The notes under the pieces are model-generated. The model worked only from the letters and a program-made list of their open reading frames with translations. It had not been told where the DNA came from and did no database searches. The translations under genes and the position numbers were made by a program. This document shows positions 52,660 to 61,207 of a stretch of 64,000 bases of DNA, piece after piece; the first letter of the stretch is position 1; each line of letters starts with the position of its first letter. This stretch comes from JAJFKX01 sp965230265 (GTDB lineage: Bacteria > Pseudomonadota > Gammaproteobacteria > Xanthomonadales > Wenzhouxiangellaceae), in contig OZ245999.1 of the NCBI GenBank assembly GCA_965230265.1, positions 868,001 to 932,000 of the forward strand. Reading direction: 5' to 3'.

Positions 52660-52740
52660 ACCCGCGCGATTGACGAGAGTAGTGCGCAGCAGCAGCAGAT
52701 GGAATCTGCTCGCTTGCTTGCGCTTCTATCTCTCTCGTTC

Positions 52741-53430
52741 TCACCGCTGTGCGGTTTGAGTGATGCTCTTAAGATATGGTTTACAGACGTCTTTGAATTC
52801 CCACTTAACCATAGTGAATCTGTTGTCTGGATTTTCGGAGTTGGGGAACTTGATTACTAATGCAAAACCACGTGTTATTTTGTCTCGTATATCAAGGTAC
52901 TTTTTTGATTCAACAATGCCGATTTCGCCTGTTGCCACTCCTATGTGATTTTCGCCAATGGTTATTTGCTTACCAATCATGGAAATAGCTTCTGACTTGG
53001 TGAAAAGCATAGGTCCTAACTTGTCGATTAAGTAACGAGACATATGCTCAGTAGGAAGTTTTGCTGCAGATGACCAAACATCAATATCCTTTCGTGCATC
53101 GAGCTGATTACGAACCCAGTCGCCTACTTGACCACGTATTTCGTTGTAAACATCTACTGATAGGTGGAGATCATATAAGTATTGCATCGATCTCAGATAG
53201 CCAGGTGAGTACTTTAGACCTTCAGGTGAATATAGTGTGTCGCCATGAATAACCCAGCCTTTCCAATCAGAGCCGAGTTCTTTTCTCGTTGCCTTTAAGT
53301 GTAGTAATCGTCTAGTCGGCTCTGGAATCTTGCCACCTGAAGCATACTTTTGAGCTGTTCGGATTGTTACGCCTGTTGAATTGGCTATCCACTCTGCAGA
53401 ATATCCATACAGTGAGCTTAGAGAATTCAT
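52741..53430 (-). CDS. DUF3653-like phage HTH protein
   Basis: A 229-residue protein. The N-terminus is a helix-turn-helix (AEWIANSTGVTIRTAQKYAS) followed by GWVIHGDTLYSPEGLKYSPGYL, the pattern seen in DUF3653 proteins of Vibrio filamentous phages. The C-terminal half is unfamiliar. The start overlaps the stop of the replication gene by four bases, so it is co-translated with it. Probably a regulator of replication or lysogeny. Confidence 0.7.
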   Translation of the reverse strand: MNSLSSLYGYSAEWIANSTGVTIRTAQKYASGGKIPEPTRRLLHLKATRKELGSDWKGWVIHGDTLYSPEGLKYSPGYLRSMQYLYDLHLSVDVYNEIRGQVGDWVRNQLDARKDIDVWSSAAKLPTEHMSRYLIDKLGPMLFTKSEAISMIGKQITIGENHIGVATGEIGIVESKKYLDIRDKITRGFALVIKFPNSENPDNRFTMVKWEFKDVCKPYLKSITQTAQR

Positions 53431-54461
53431 GCCGCCACCTTTGGTTTGTAATATAGGTCTGAGTCAACAAGGTGCTGTGGTGCTTCTACTGTGTGTTCTG
53501 CAGTGAGATAACGCATGATAGGTATAACTTGCCCTGGCTGTGGTCGAGGGGCTCTGATGTCAATGCCATAGTTTAGTAGTTCTTTGCGATATCTATAATA
53601 AGTACTATCTGCTGTGTATATTGATCGAAGATCCTCTCCATTTTTCCAAAGTTTATAAACTGCAAGTAGACGAGGGGGTAAGTCTTTTTTGTCTTCGGTT
53701 GTTAGTCTGATTTTTTGGTTCATTCGTATATTCATAATTTGCTCCTGAACTATTTTCATGGATGTTGTTTCATCCCAATTAGATATTTTGCGGAGGTTTT
53801 TAGTCTTTAGCTGTAGAGAACGTAATTTAACTTCGAACCTTAATATATTTTGTACAAAATCCTCGAGTTGAATCTTATGTTGTTGACTGAGCTTGTTTGA
53901 TATTGGGTGTTTTTTAATCTCCAGTAGTTTGTTATACAAAGTCGTGTTATATCTTCTGGACCTTGGTCCGAATAAGAGGCTTTCACCGCCGAAAGATCGT
54001 TTATCTTGGTACTTATGGGATGCACTTTGCCCAGCTGATCTTAGCCACTCTTGAACATGGTTATTGTTGGTTCCTATTTTGAATGAATGAGTACAGTCGA
54101 TGCGTAGTGCTTCATAATTTCCTACTGACCAATCATGTTGGTTTTCTGCAGTAGGAGAAAAATTTATTAATTTGCAAATTTCGGTTATAAAATCACGGAT
54201 AAGAGGAATAATGTTATCTGTGCCGAATATGTTGTGACCTTGGAAGAACTTTGCAGGGTTTCCATCTATGATCAAGCTGTCTAAGCCGTCTGGTTTTACA
54301 TAGACATTATTGTCGTATGATCCTTTAACCTCTACTTGTGCAGGTGTATACCACTTAGAAACTCCATCTGGTGAAATACGCATAATCATATCTGTAGGTA
54401 AAAGATGAGCGTGCTTCAGGGGTATTTTTACCTTAGCCCAGTCGATCATGAGCTGAAGCAT
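53427..54461 (-). CDS. Filamentous-phage replication protein, gpII/X family
   Basis: A 344-residue protein beginning MLQLMIDWAKVKIPL, with the family pattern ISPDGVSKWYTPAQVEVKGSYDNNVYV and LIIDGNPAKFFQGHNIFGTD, as in the Phage_CRI/II-X replication initiators of inoviruses. Such proteins nick one strand to start rolling-circle replication; Tyr residues in FGPRSRRYNTTLYNKLLE are candidates for the nicking step. The start may be the ATG five codons in (MIDW), the usual beginning in this family. It is the gene nearest the right att site. Confidence 0.85.
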   Translation of the reverse strand: MLQLMIDWAKVKIPLKHAHLLPTDMIMRISPDGVSKWYTPAQVEVKGSYDNNVYVKPDGLDSLIIDGNPAKFFQGHNIFGTDNIIPLIRDFITEICKLINFSPTAENQHDWSVGNYEALRIDCTHSFKIGTNNNHVQEWLRSAGQSASHKYQDKRSFGGESLLFGPRSRRYNTTLYNKLLEIKKHPISNKLSQQHKIQLEDFVQNILRFEVKLRSLQLKTKNLRKISNWDETTSMKIVQEQIMNIRMNQKIRLTTEDKKDLPPRLLAVYKLWKNGEDLRSIYTADSTYYRYRKELLNYGIDIRAPRPQPGQVIPIMRYLTAEHTVEAPQHLVDSDLYYKPKVAA

Positions 54462-54544
54462 CTTGTAGAGGTTGTGACTAATCTGTGACGTAACAGAGAC
54501 AGATTAAGACCTATGAAGACATAGTATGAGATTGTGTTAGATGT

Positions 54545-54605
54545 AGAAAACCGCCTTAGAACACTGGTCCTTATAAGTTTCCAGCGGTCTAAGACGGTTT
54601 TTATA
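54545..54605 (-). terminator. Terminator downstream of ssrA, brought by the element
   Basis: On the minus strand directly after the ssrA 3' end: arms CCGTCTTAGA and TCTAAGGCGG, inner pair CTGG/CCAG, followed by TTTTC. It lies inside the element, so the element supplies a new terminator for the gene whose 3' end it occupies. Confidence 0.7.
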
Positions 54606-54606
54606 T

Positions 54607-54630
54607 TGGTGGAGACGGCGGGAGTCGAAC
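54607..54630. other. Right att site (3' end of ssrA)
   Basis: 24 bases identical to 50629-50652. Here they form the real 3' end of tmRNA, so insertion has left the gene intact. Confidence 0.85.
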
Positions 54631-54967
54631 CCGCGTCCGCAAATGATCACTTCTTGGATCTACATGCTTATCCCGTCTATTTTTTCTCGCTGATTTCAGC
54701 CCGAAGGGCAGGGCAGTCCATCAGCCAGTTATCAGTTTAATTTAACCGTTTTGACCTGAAACACATCAAGCGGCGATCCTGTTAGGGTGACCTTCAGGAT
54801 CTGACTCACAGGCTAGTCAGGTGAAGGGCAAAGCGGGTTTTTAGGCCGCTAGTGCGTAGTTGTCGTCGTTGGCAACTAAAAGTTTTTGTAGAGGTTTTAC
54901 GAGACTACCACAATGCTCGGCATGCACCAGAGAACCTCACTATCCGCGTCGAAGCCAGAACGTCCCC
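54607..54967 (-). ncRNA. ssrA: tmRNA
   Basis: A 361-base tmRNA on the minus strand. The acceptor stem pairs GGGGACG (5' end) with CGTCTCC before ACCA, and the T-loop region contains GGGTTCGACTCCCG. The tag frame reads GCC AAC GAC GAC AAC TAC GCA CTA GCG GCC TAA, i.e. the peptide ANDDNYALAA. tmRNA with SmpB frees stalled ribosomes and tags the product for proteolysis. A promoter with TGTTATAGT lies upstream, and smpB is just before it on the same strand. Confidence 0.95.
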
Positions 54968-54983
54968 GGTGATTGGGATTGCC

Positions 54984-55012
54984 ACTATAACAATCTTGAC
55001 TAAGACTGACCA
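54984..55012 (-). promoter_or_regulatory. ssrA promoter
   Basis: On the minus strand, -35 TGGTCA and -10 TATAGT with a 17-base spacer and an upstream TG (extended -10). The mature 5' end lies 17 bases beyond the -10, so a short 5' leader is probably trimmed. Confidence 0.6.
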
Positions 55013-55055
55013 GAGTGAGTTTTGGTTCAATTAGACTGGCTTGAAACAGCAACAG

Positions 55056-55532
55056 TCAGCCTTGTTTCATGATGCGTTCTTTCTGGCGGTCCCAATCGCG
55101 GTCTTTTTCTGTTTTGCGTTTGTCATGCTGTTTTTTGCCCTTGGCCAGGCCGATGCCGACTTTGACCAGACCGTGTTTCCAATACATGGAGACCGGTGCC
55201 AGCGCGTAGCCTTTGCGTTCTACAGCACCGATTAAACGGGATAGTTCATGTTTATTCAACAGCAGTTTGCGTGTGCGGGTAGGGTCGGTTTTGACGTGGG
55301 TTGACGCGGTTGCCAGGGGGGTAATGTGACAGCCAAATAAAAATGCCTCACCGTCTTTGAGTAGGACATAACTTTCGTTGAAGTTGACCTGCCCTGCGCG
55401 CAGGCTTTTAACTTCCCAGCCTAGCAGTGCGATTCCGGCCTCCAGCGTTTCCTGAATGAAATACTCAAAACGTGCACGCTTGTTGTAGGCGATTTGATTG
55501 CCGGGTGTTTTTTTGCCTTTCTTGCCGCTCAT
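55056..55532 (-). CDS. smpB: SsrA-binding protein
   Basis: A 158-residue SmpB, the obligate partner of tmRNA. It contains NKRARFEYFIQETLEAGIALLG, GWEVKSLRAGQVNFNESYV and the KTDPTRTRKLLLNKHE stretch, with a Lys/Arg-rich C-terminal tail (QHDKRKTEKDRDWDRQKERI) that enters the empty mRNA channel. It lies just upstream of ssrA on the same strand and is divergent from ratA. Confidence 0.96.
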   Translation of the reverse strand: MSGKKGKKTPGNQIAYNKRARFEYFIQETLEAGIALLGWEVKSLRAGQVNFNESYVLLKDGEAFLFGCHITPLATASTHVKTDPTRTRKLLLNKHELSRLIGAVERKGYALAPVSMYWKHGLVKVGIGLAKGKKQHDKRKTEKDRDWDRQKERIMKQG

Positions 55533-55634
55533 GTCTGAATATATCTAAGGGTAATGTCAACGATTAAAAGGGCGCGTAGAGTAGCAAATATCGCCCCGGT
55601 TTGCGTATCATGCGCTTTTTCCAAGCGGTTTTGC

Positions 55635-56084
55635 ATGACACATATTGAGCACAGTGCCCTGATTCGGTACAGCGCACAACAGATGTATGATCTGGTACTG
55701 GATGTCAAACGTTATCCGGATTTTCTGAGCTGGGTGGCCAAAACGATGGTGTTGGAGCAAACCGATGAATTACAGCGGGCAACCCTGTCTATCCGCATTG
55801 CAGGCGTTGAAACACGATTAACCACACGCAATGCATTGCTACCGGCTGAGCAGTTACATATGCAGTTGGAGTCGGGGCCATTCACTCAATTGGAGGGCTG
55901 CTGGCAGTTTAAATCCTTTGGTGATGCAGGCTGCAAGGTGAGCTTGTTACTGGATTTCAGCTTACAGCGCTCATTGCTGGCCAGTGCATTCCGCCAAGGT
56001 TTCGCACGAGTAGGCAACCGTCTGGTGCAGGATTTTTGCCAACGTGCGCAGCAGCTGTATGGAGTACCGGATAATGAATTCTGA
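55635..56084 (+). CDS. ratA: RatA/COQ10-family START-domain protein
   Basis: A 149-residue protein. The ATG at 55635 starts the conserved MTHIEHSALIRYSAQQMYDLV; the frame is open further upstream but that part is not conserved-looking. The fold is a START/polyketide-cyclase type (YPDFLSWVAKTMVLE, FTQLEGCWQFKSFG). E. coli RatA was reported to inhibit subunit joining, and the family is also linked to ubiquinone binding. It overlaps rnfH and lies opposite smpB, the common gammaproteobacterial arrangement. Confidence 0.9.
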   Translation: MTHIEHSALIRYSAQQMYDLVLDVKRYPDFLSWVAKTMVLEQTDELQRATLSIRIAGVETRLTTRNALLPAEQLHMQLESGPFTQLEGCWQFKSFGDAGCKVSLLLDFSLQRSLLASAFRQGFARVGNRLVQDFCQRAQQLYGVPDNEF

Positions 56085-56424
56085 AGCAATTAGTACTGGC
56101 GAAGCCTGCGAGATTGAGAGTAATGATTTAGTCGCGGTAGAAGTGGTCTATGCACAACCACAAACACAGGCGCTGATTGCATTACAATTGGCACCGGGCA
56201 GCACCTTGTGGGAAGCGGTGGAGCAATCAGGTTTACTGGGGCAATACCCTGAACTGCAAGCACGTGCAGATGAATTGCGCGACAATGTTGGTATATTTGG
56301 CGCTCTTAAGCCAGCCGATACTGTGCTTAAATCTGGCGATCGGGTTGAAATATACCGACCGTTAGTGATGGACCCTAAACAAGCACGGCGTTTACGGGCT
56401 GAGAAAAAGGCACAGGTAAAGTGA
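56074..56424 (+). CDS. rnfH: RnfH-family ubiquitin-like protein
   Basis: A 116-residue protein with a beta-grasp fold: VAVEVVYAQPQTQALIALQL and the conserved C-terminal IFGALKPADTVLKSGDRVEIYRPLVMDPKQARR. The start overlaps the end of ratA by 11 bases. The function is not settled; it was named for its neighbours in other genomes and as the putative antitoxin RatB. Confidence 0.9.
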   Translation: MNSEAISTGEACEIESNDLVAVEVVYAQPQTQALIALQLAPGSTLWEAVEQSGLLGQYPELQARADELRDNVGIFGALKPADTVLKSGDRVEIYRPLVMDPKQARRLRAEKKAQVK

Positions 56425-56470
56425 TCATCAATCGATACAATTTAACCCCAACCATCGGGAGACAGAAAAC

Positions 56471-57862
56471 ATGTTGAAGACAGACAATCCAAACCCAGGC
56501 GGTGACCAGGTATCCGGTCATGGTATGTGGTCGTCCAGAATGGCTTTTATTCTGGCGGCGACCGGCTCAGCGGTTGGTCTGGGAAATATTTGGCGTTTTC
56601 CTTATGTGGCTGCTGAAAACGGTGGTGGGGCGTTTGTATTGATTTATTTGGTCTGCATTTTGGCATTGGGTTTGCCGTTGTTGATGTCGGAAATCCTGGT
56701 TGGACGTGCTGGCCGGCATAGCCCGATCAACAGTTTGAAAATGCTGGCACAACGCAGCCAGCGCACCTGGAAATGGATGTTTGTTGGGGTGCTTGGCGCA
56801 TTGATTGGCTGGATGATTTTATCGTTTTACAGCATGGTGGCTGGTTGGACATTAGCCTATAGCTGGCATTATCTGGGCGAGATGTTCAGCAGTGCTGATG
56901 CGGTCATTGACCCACCTGCCAAATTCACTGCGTTATTGGCTAATCCTGCTGCGTTAATCGGTTGGCTGACGGTATTCGTGATGCTGTCAGTGGGTGTGGT
57001 GGCAATGGGTGTTGAAAAAGGTTTGGAACGAGCGGTACGGGTACTGATGCCGTTACTGTTCGCATTGTTGTTGGTTATGGTCGGCTACGGCGTGGCCAGC
57101 GGTTATTTTCAACAGACTGTCAGTTTTTTGTTTACACCGGATTTTTCCAAGGTTGATGGCGGTACCATACTGGAAGCCATGGGACAGGCATTTTTTAGTC
57201 TGTCACTGGGTATGACAGGGATTATGGCTTATGGCGCCTATGTGCCACGCGAAGTTCGAATTGGTCGCACTGCCGGTGTTATTGCACTGGCAGATACCGG
57301 CGTCGCCTTGTTAGCGGGTCTGGCAATATTCCCGATCGTGTTTGCCAATGCATTGCCGCCGGGTGAAGGCGGTCCAGGTCTGATTTTTATTACCTTGCCT
57401 TATGCATTTGCGGAGATGACGTTCGGCGGTCTGTTCGGTTTCGGATTTTTCGTGCTGCTGGCAGTGGCCGCATGGACCTCTGCAATTTCGTTGATGGAGC
57501 CAGCGGTAGCGTACCTATCCGAAACCAAGCGTTTTACCCGTGTTACCGCATCGGTAGCAGTGGGTGTGGCAACCTGGGTGCTCGCACTGGCCAGCGTGTT
57601 TGCTCAGAATATCTGGTCAGATATTACACCTGGCGGCCGCGATATACAGGAATGGATTGAACATATTTCATCGAATATTCTTCTGCCGCTGGGCGGTTTG
57701 GGTATTGGCGTGTTTGTTGGCTGGGCTTTGAGTCGTGTGGTGACGCGCGAACAGTTGTCTGAGTTGAGTGATGGCCAGTACCAACTATGGCGATTCTTGT
57801 TGCGTTACGTGGCACCTGTATTGGTATTTGTGGTATTCCTAAGTGCTGCTGGCGTTATTTAG
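56471..57862 (+). CDS. Neurotransmitter:sodium symporter family transporter
   Basis: A 463-residue membrane protein of the SNF/NSS family (LeuT-like), with a GGGAG site before the ATG. The first segment holds the sodium/substrate motif ATGSAVGLGNIWRFPYVAAENGGGAF. About eleven hydrophobic segments can be counted. The substrate is unknown, most likely an amino acid or related compound, with sodium as the driving ion. Confidence 0.92.
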   Translation: MLKTDNPNPGGDQVSGHGMWSSRMAFILAATGSAVGLGNIWRFPYVAAENGGGAFVLIYLVCILALGLPLLMSEILVGRAGRHSPINSLKMLAQRSQRTWKWMFVGVLGALIGWMILSFYSMVAGWTLAYSWHYLGEMFSSADAVIDPPAKFTALLANPAALIGWLTVFVMLSVGVVAMGVEKGLERAVRVLMPLLFALLLVMVGYGVASGYFQQTVSFLFTPDFSKVDGGTILEAMGQAFFSLSLGMTGIMAYGAYVPREVRIGRTAGVIALADTGVALLAGLAIFPIVFANALPPGEGGPGLIFITLPYAFAEMTFGGLFGFGFFVLLAVAAWTSAISLMEPAVAYLSETKRFTRVTASVAVGVATWVLALASVFAQNIWSDITPGGRDIQEWIEHISSNILLPLGGLGIGVFVGWALSRVVTREQLSELSDGQYQLWRFLLRYVAPVLVFVVFLSAAGVI

Positions 57863-57883
57863 TTTATCCTTTTGATTGTTGCT

Positions 57884-57903
57884 TCCCATGCTTCTGCATG
57901 GGA
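57884..57903. other. Hairpin between convergent genes
   Basis: A perfect 8-pair stem TCCCATGC / GCATGGGA with loop TTCT, between the convergent transporter and bamE genes. No T-run follows on either strand, so it may be a weak or Rho-assisted terminator or an mRNA 3'-end stabiliser. Confidence 0.4.
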
Positions 57904-57916
57904 GCCTTTGGGGGTA

Positions 57917-58393
57917 TTAACCACCGCTGCCGTCGCCATCGCTGGGTGTAGTCGGCAGGTCGGGGATGTTGGATAGGTCCTCATTTACCCGCTCAGGTAT
58001 TTCATCTGTACCATCGGTTAATGCTTCGGCTGCATCACCGGCGACAGTCAACCCATCCAAATAATCACCAGTGATGTCGGTCAATTCATCACGCTGAAAA
58101 GTCAGGCGAAGTTGTTTCAGTGTTTGGTTCTCGCCACGGGGAGCATAGGTGGCAACGTAGTCCCAGCGATCCTGATGGAATGGGTCGGCAATGGAAGGAG
58201 ACCCCAGCAGTAGCAGCACCTGGCGTTTACTCATACCCAGTTCAACCCGTTCAATATCATCACCATCCAGTACGTTGCCTTGCTGAATATCGGTTTTATA
58301 AACCAGGCCGCAGGCGCTGAGTATCAGTGCCATTAAACAAACAGATAGAGTCTGACCGAAGTTTTTGGTGAGTTGCCGATAAAAGATTTGCAT
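57917..58393 (-). CDS. bamE: Outer membrane assembly lipoprotein BamE
   Basis: A 158-residue lipoprotein (formerly OmlA/SmpA). The lipobox is LSAC (Cys28), followed by YKTDIQQGNVLDGDDIERVELGMSKRQVLLLLGSPSI and WDYVATY, the BamE core. The C-terminal tail is long and acidic (ALTDGTDEIPERVNEDLSNIPDLPTTPSDG) compared with E. coli. It is part of the Bam complex that inserts outer membrane barrels. It is divergent from fur; the region between their starts is short. Confidence 0.93.
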   Translation of the reverse strand: MQIFYRQLTKNFGQTLSVCLMALILSACGLVYKTDIQQGNVLDGDDIERVELGMSKRQVLLLLGSPSIADPFHQDRWDYVATYAPRGENQTLKQLRLTFQRDELTDITGDYLDGLTVAGDAAEALTDGTDEIPERVNEDLSNIPDLPTTPSDGDGSGG

Positions 58394-58480
58394 AAGGTGC
58401 TCAAACTAGCCGTTAGTGGATATGACGATGATACAATGACCTCTGACCACGACACCAGTAAAACGATCAGGAAAATAACT

Positions 58481-58882
58481 ATGCAACCACACAATTTGCG
58501 CAAAGTTGGCTTAAAGGTAACATTGCCGCGTTTGCGCGTGCTTGAAATTCTGGGTGAATCCAGTGAGAAGCACATGACCGCTGATGATGTGTATCGTGCG
58601 CTGATTGAGTCTGGTGAAGATATAGGATTGGCGACGGTTTACCGGGTTCTCAATCAGTTCGAGGCGGCAGGGCTAGTGGTTAAGCATAATTTTGAGGGGG
58701 GACAGGCCTATTATGAACTGGATAGTGGTGACCATCACGATCATATGATCTGTGTAGAGACCGGTAAAGTGATTGAGTTTGTCAACGAAGATATTGAGCG
58801 TATGCAGCATGAAATCGCTGAAGAGTATGGTTATAAGCTGGAAGACCATAGCCTGGTGATGTACGTCCGACCAAAAAAATAA
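58481..58882 (+). CDS. fur: Ferric uptake regulator
   Basis: A 133-residue Fur. The ATG at 58481 has AGGA eight bases upstream; the longer open frame overlaps bamE. The winged helix (GLKVTLPRLRVLEIL, DIGLATVYRVLNQFEAAGLV) and the dimerisation domain with HHDHMICVETGKVIEF are typical. The second Cys of the E. coli CXXC site is replaced (CVET), so only one of the two is left and structural zinc binding may differ. It represses iron uptake genes with Fe2+. Confidence 0.93.
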   Translation: MQPHNLRKVGLKVTLPRLRVLEILGESSEKHMTADDVYRALIESGEDIGLATVYRVLNQFEAAGLVVKHNFEGGQAYYELDSGDHHDHMICVETGKVIEFVNEDIERMQHEIAEEYGYKLEDHSLVMYVRPKK

Positions 58883-58951
58883 CCGGGTAATCTGAGTGCT
58901 ATTGACAGATTCAATCTGTGCTGAGTTTTATATGCCAATGGGAGTGTTTGA

Positions 58952-59356
58952 GTGATATCTGGAGAGTGCAACTGCGGAGCGGTTGCATTTGAAATACGCA
59001 CGGACCCCTACGGTATTTTTGTCTGTCATTGCTCAATTTGCCGGAAAGCCACAGGTAGCAATGGAATTGCGGTTGTGATTGCCAATAATAATGATTTCCG
59101 ATGGGTACGTGGTGAGCAGCAAATCAGCTCCTGGAAGAAACCTAGGTCAGATTGGGAAACTTGGTTCTGCAGTGTGTGCGGCTCTCCATTACCGGGGGTC
59201 AATGATGACCAGCGGATGTTCATCCCTGCTGGTTTGCTTGCAGATAATGGGCGGCAGGCGCTCAAAGTGATTCATCATATCTGGGTTGACTCTAAAGCGG
59301 GTTGGGATGAGATTGGAGATTCGGGCAAGCAGCATTATGGGGCTTTTGAGGGATAG
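58952..59356 (+). CDS. GFA-family zinc protein
   Basis: A 134-residue protein from a GTG start. It has the GFA/CENP-V zinc-binding cysteines: CNCGAVAF at residues 6-8, CHCSICRKATGS at 25-30 and FCSVCGSPLPG near 71-74. Some members were named for glutathione-dependent formaldehyde activation, but most have no proven function. It converges with recN. Confidence 0.88.
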   Translation: MISGECNCGAVAFEIRTDPYGIFVCHCSICRKATGSNGIAVVIANNNDFRWVRGEQQISSWKKPRSDWETWFCSVCGSPLPGVNDDQRMFIPAGLLADNGRQALKVIHHIWVDSKAGWDEIGDSGKQHYGAFEG

Positions 59357-59414
59357 TGATGACAATCATCAAAAAGATGCCATAGCCTTGCATGTGATCA
59401 AAGGTTTTACAGGT

Positions 59415-61085
59415 TCACTTCTTTTTGGCTTCAGCCATTAACTCCAGTGCATGTTCGCGACTGGAATCAGTCACTTTCCCGCTTAACATCCTTGCCAACT
59501 CATCAATACGCTGATCATCCTGTAGATATTGATGTTCGGTGCTGGTTGAACCCTCTGAGGTTTTTTTGGTGACTTGTAAATGATTGTCTGCAAAGGCAGC
59601 CACTTGTGCCATATGCGTGACACAAAAGGCCTGGCGTCCATCTGACAGCCGGGCCAGCATTTGGCCAACAGTGGTGGCTGTGGCTCCACCGATACCGGCA
59701 TCGACTTCATCAAAAATCATGGCAGGCAGAGCATCATCGTTTTGTGCAGCAACCATCAGGGCCAGGCCGATACGCGATAGTTCACCACCCGATGCCACTT
59801 TGCTCAAAGCTTTGGCTGGTTGTCCGGGGTTGGCGCTGAACTGGATATCGATAGTGTCATAACCGCGTTGCGAAGGTGGGCGCTCTGGTTGTGTAGTGAC
59901 GGTGATCCGTAGTGTTGCATCATTCATGCCCAATGTTCGCAAAGTGTCTTGTGCAGATTTGGATAGCTGTTTGGCAAGATGGGTTCTTTCCTGGCTGAGT
60001 TTTTGTGCTTTATCCTGATAGTTATCTATGGCATCGCTAATGGCTTGTTTGAGTTCTGTGCGACGCTGATCACTTTTGCCCATGGTCTCCAGTTGTTGAT
60101 GCAGTTGCTGCCGGTGCTCCTCTAACTCGGTGACTGCAACACGGTGCTTGCGTGCTAAGTCGTGTAACTGCCCTAATTGCTGATTGATGATTGAGAGTTT
60201 TTCCGGATCCTGCTCCAGGCTATCCAAGTAATGATTCAGGTTGCTGCTGGCCTCGTTGGCAATAATGCTGGCTTCATCCAACATCTGGCTGACTTCACTC
60301 AATTCAGGTGCATGCCTGGCCACTTTTTGTAGACGGCTGACGGCTTGCTGTAAAGACGAGTTAATACCGGCATCATCGTTCAGCTGACTAAGTGTTATCT
60401 GGGTGGTCTGCAGCAGTTCCTCGGCGTTACTCAGGGTTTGCTGGCTTTGTTCCAGTTCAGGCAGTTGCCGCAGTAAATCGCTGACGCTATCCAGTTCCTG
60501 AACCTGGTATTGCAGCAGCTCCATTTGTTGCTCATATTGTTCATGATGGCTATTGCTCAATGCATCCAGCTCTGCCAAGAGCACCTGATGCTGCACGGCG
60601 GCTTCGGCGCAGTCAGTTAACGTTGTGGCTCGAACACCAGCTTGATCCACCAGGGCCAGGCGTGCAGCAGGCAGTAATAAACGCTGCTGCTCGTGCTGAC
60701 CGTGTAAATCAATCAAAAAACCCGCCAACTGCTGCAATTGTTGAATGGTGACGGGGCTACCGTTGATATAGGCACGTGAGCCGCCTTCGGCTTTAACCGT
60801 GCGGCGAATCAGGCACTCTCCAGCGGCATCCAGTTCCTGTTGTCGCAGCCAGTCATCAGCGCGTGGTGCGTGGCGCAGATCAAAACTGGCAATTAAATCT
60901 GCGCGTTGCGCATTGTGTCGGACCTGTGAACTATCGGCCCGTTGGCCAAAGATCAAACCCAGCGCATCAACCAAAATGGATTTGCCTGCCCCGGTTTCAC
61001 CACTGATGACAGTAAACCCGGGCCGAAACTCGAGTGCCAAATCGTCAATGATGGCAAATTCGCGAACGTGTAAAGAGTGCAACAT
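59415..61085 (-). CDS. recN: DNA repair protein RecN
   Basis: A 556-residue SMC-like ATPase. Walker A GETGAGKS is at residues 29-36, a long coiled-coil middle region spans about 155-390, and the C-terminal signature LSKVASGGELSRIGLAL with Walker B MIFDEVDAGIGG lies near 430-472. It acts in double-strand break repair. Divergent from grpE, as in many gammaproteobacteria. Confidence 0.96.
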   Translation of the reverse strand: MLHSLHVREFAIIDDLALEFRPGFTVISGETGAGKSILVDALGLIFGQRADSSQVRHNAQRADLIASFDLRHAPRADDWLRQQELDAAGECLIRRTVKAEGGSRAYINGSPVTIQQLQQLAGFLIDLHGQHEQQRLLLPAARLALVDQAGVRATTLTDCAEAAVQHQVLLAELDALSNSHHEQYEQQMELLQYQVQELDSVSDLLRQLPELEQSQQTLSNAEELLQTTQITLSQLNDDAGINSSLQQAVSRLQKVARHAPELSEVSQMLDEASIIANEASSNLNHYLDSLEQDPEKLSIINQQLGQLHDLARKHRVAVTELEEHRQQLHQQLETMGKSDQRRTELKQAISDAIDNYQDKAQKLSQERTHLAKQLSKSAQDTLRTLGMNDATLRITVTTQPERPPSQRGYDTIDIQFSANPGQPAKALSKVASGGELSRIGLALMVAAQNDDALPAMIFDEVDAGIGGATATTVGQMLARLSDGRQAFCVTHMAQVAAFADNHLQVTKKTSEGSTSTEHQYLQDDQRIDELARMLSGKVTDSSREHALELMAEAKKK

Positions 61086-61207
61086 ATCCGGGCAATCAGC
61101 TTAAGTGGTGATCTATGTTCGACAATGATGGGTTGTGATCAGCGCACAGTGTAGTCGCCTGCTGACCATCACGGCAACATTCATCGGTCAAAATCATTAT
61201 GGCGTAA

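Larger units (their letters stand above)
52398..52740. other. Control region of the element (possible origin)
   Basis: No gene was recognised here. It contains the inverted repeat ATGTGCAGT-N9-ACTGCACAT (52507-52533), the hairpin GTAGGGCT-N5-AGCCCTAC (52639-52659) and a CAG-rich stretch after it. Filamentous phages keep their rolling-circle origins and packaging hairpins in such a noncoding region; that is the likely role, not shown. Confidence 0.5.
50629..54630. mobile_element. Inovirus-derived integrative element (satellite-like) in ssrA
   Basis: A 4-kb element bounded by 24-bp direct repeats that match the 3' end of ssrA. It carries, all on the minus strand, a gpII/X replication gene, a DUF3653-like HTH gene, a control region with inverted repeats, a ribbon-helix-helix-like gene, an excisionase-like gene and a tyrosine integrase gene. 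Coat, adsorption (pIII) and Zot/pI assembly genes are missing. The genes are tightly packed with overlaps and more AT-rich than the host genes around them. It resembles satellites of filamentous phages that rely on a helper. Confidence 0.75.

Noticed and set aside
58373..58480. Longer start for fur
   Set aside because: It would overlap bamE, and the conserved Fur sequence begins at 58481 with a good ribosome binding site.
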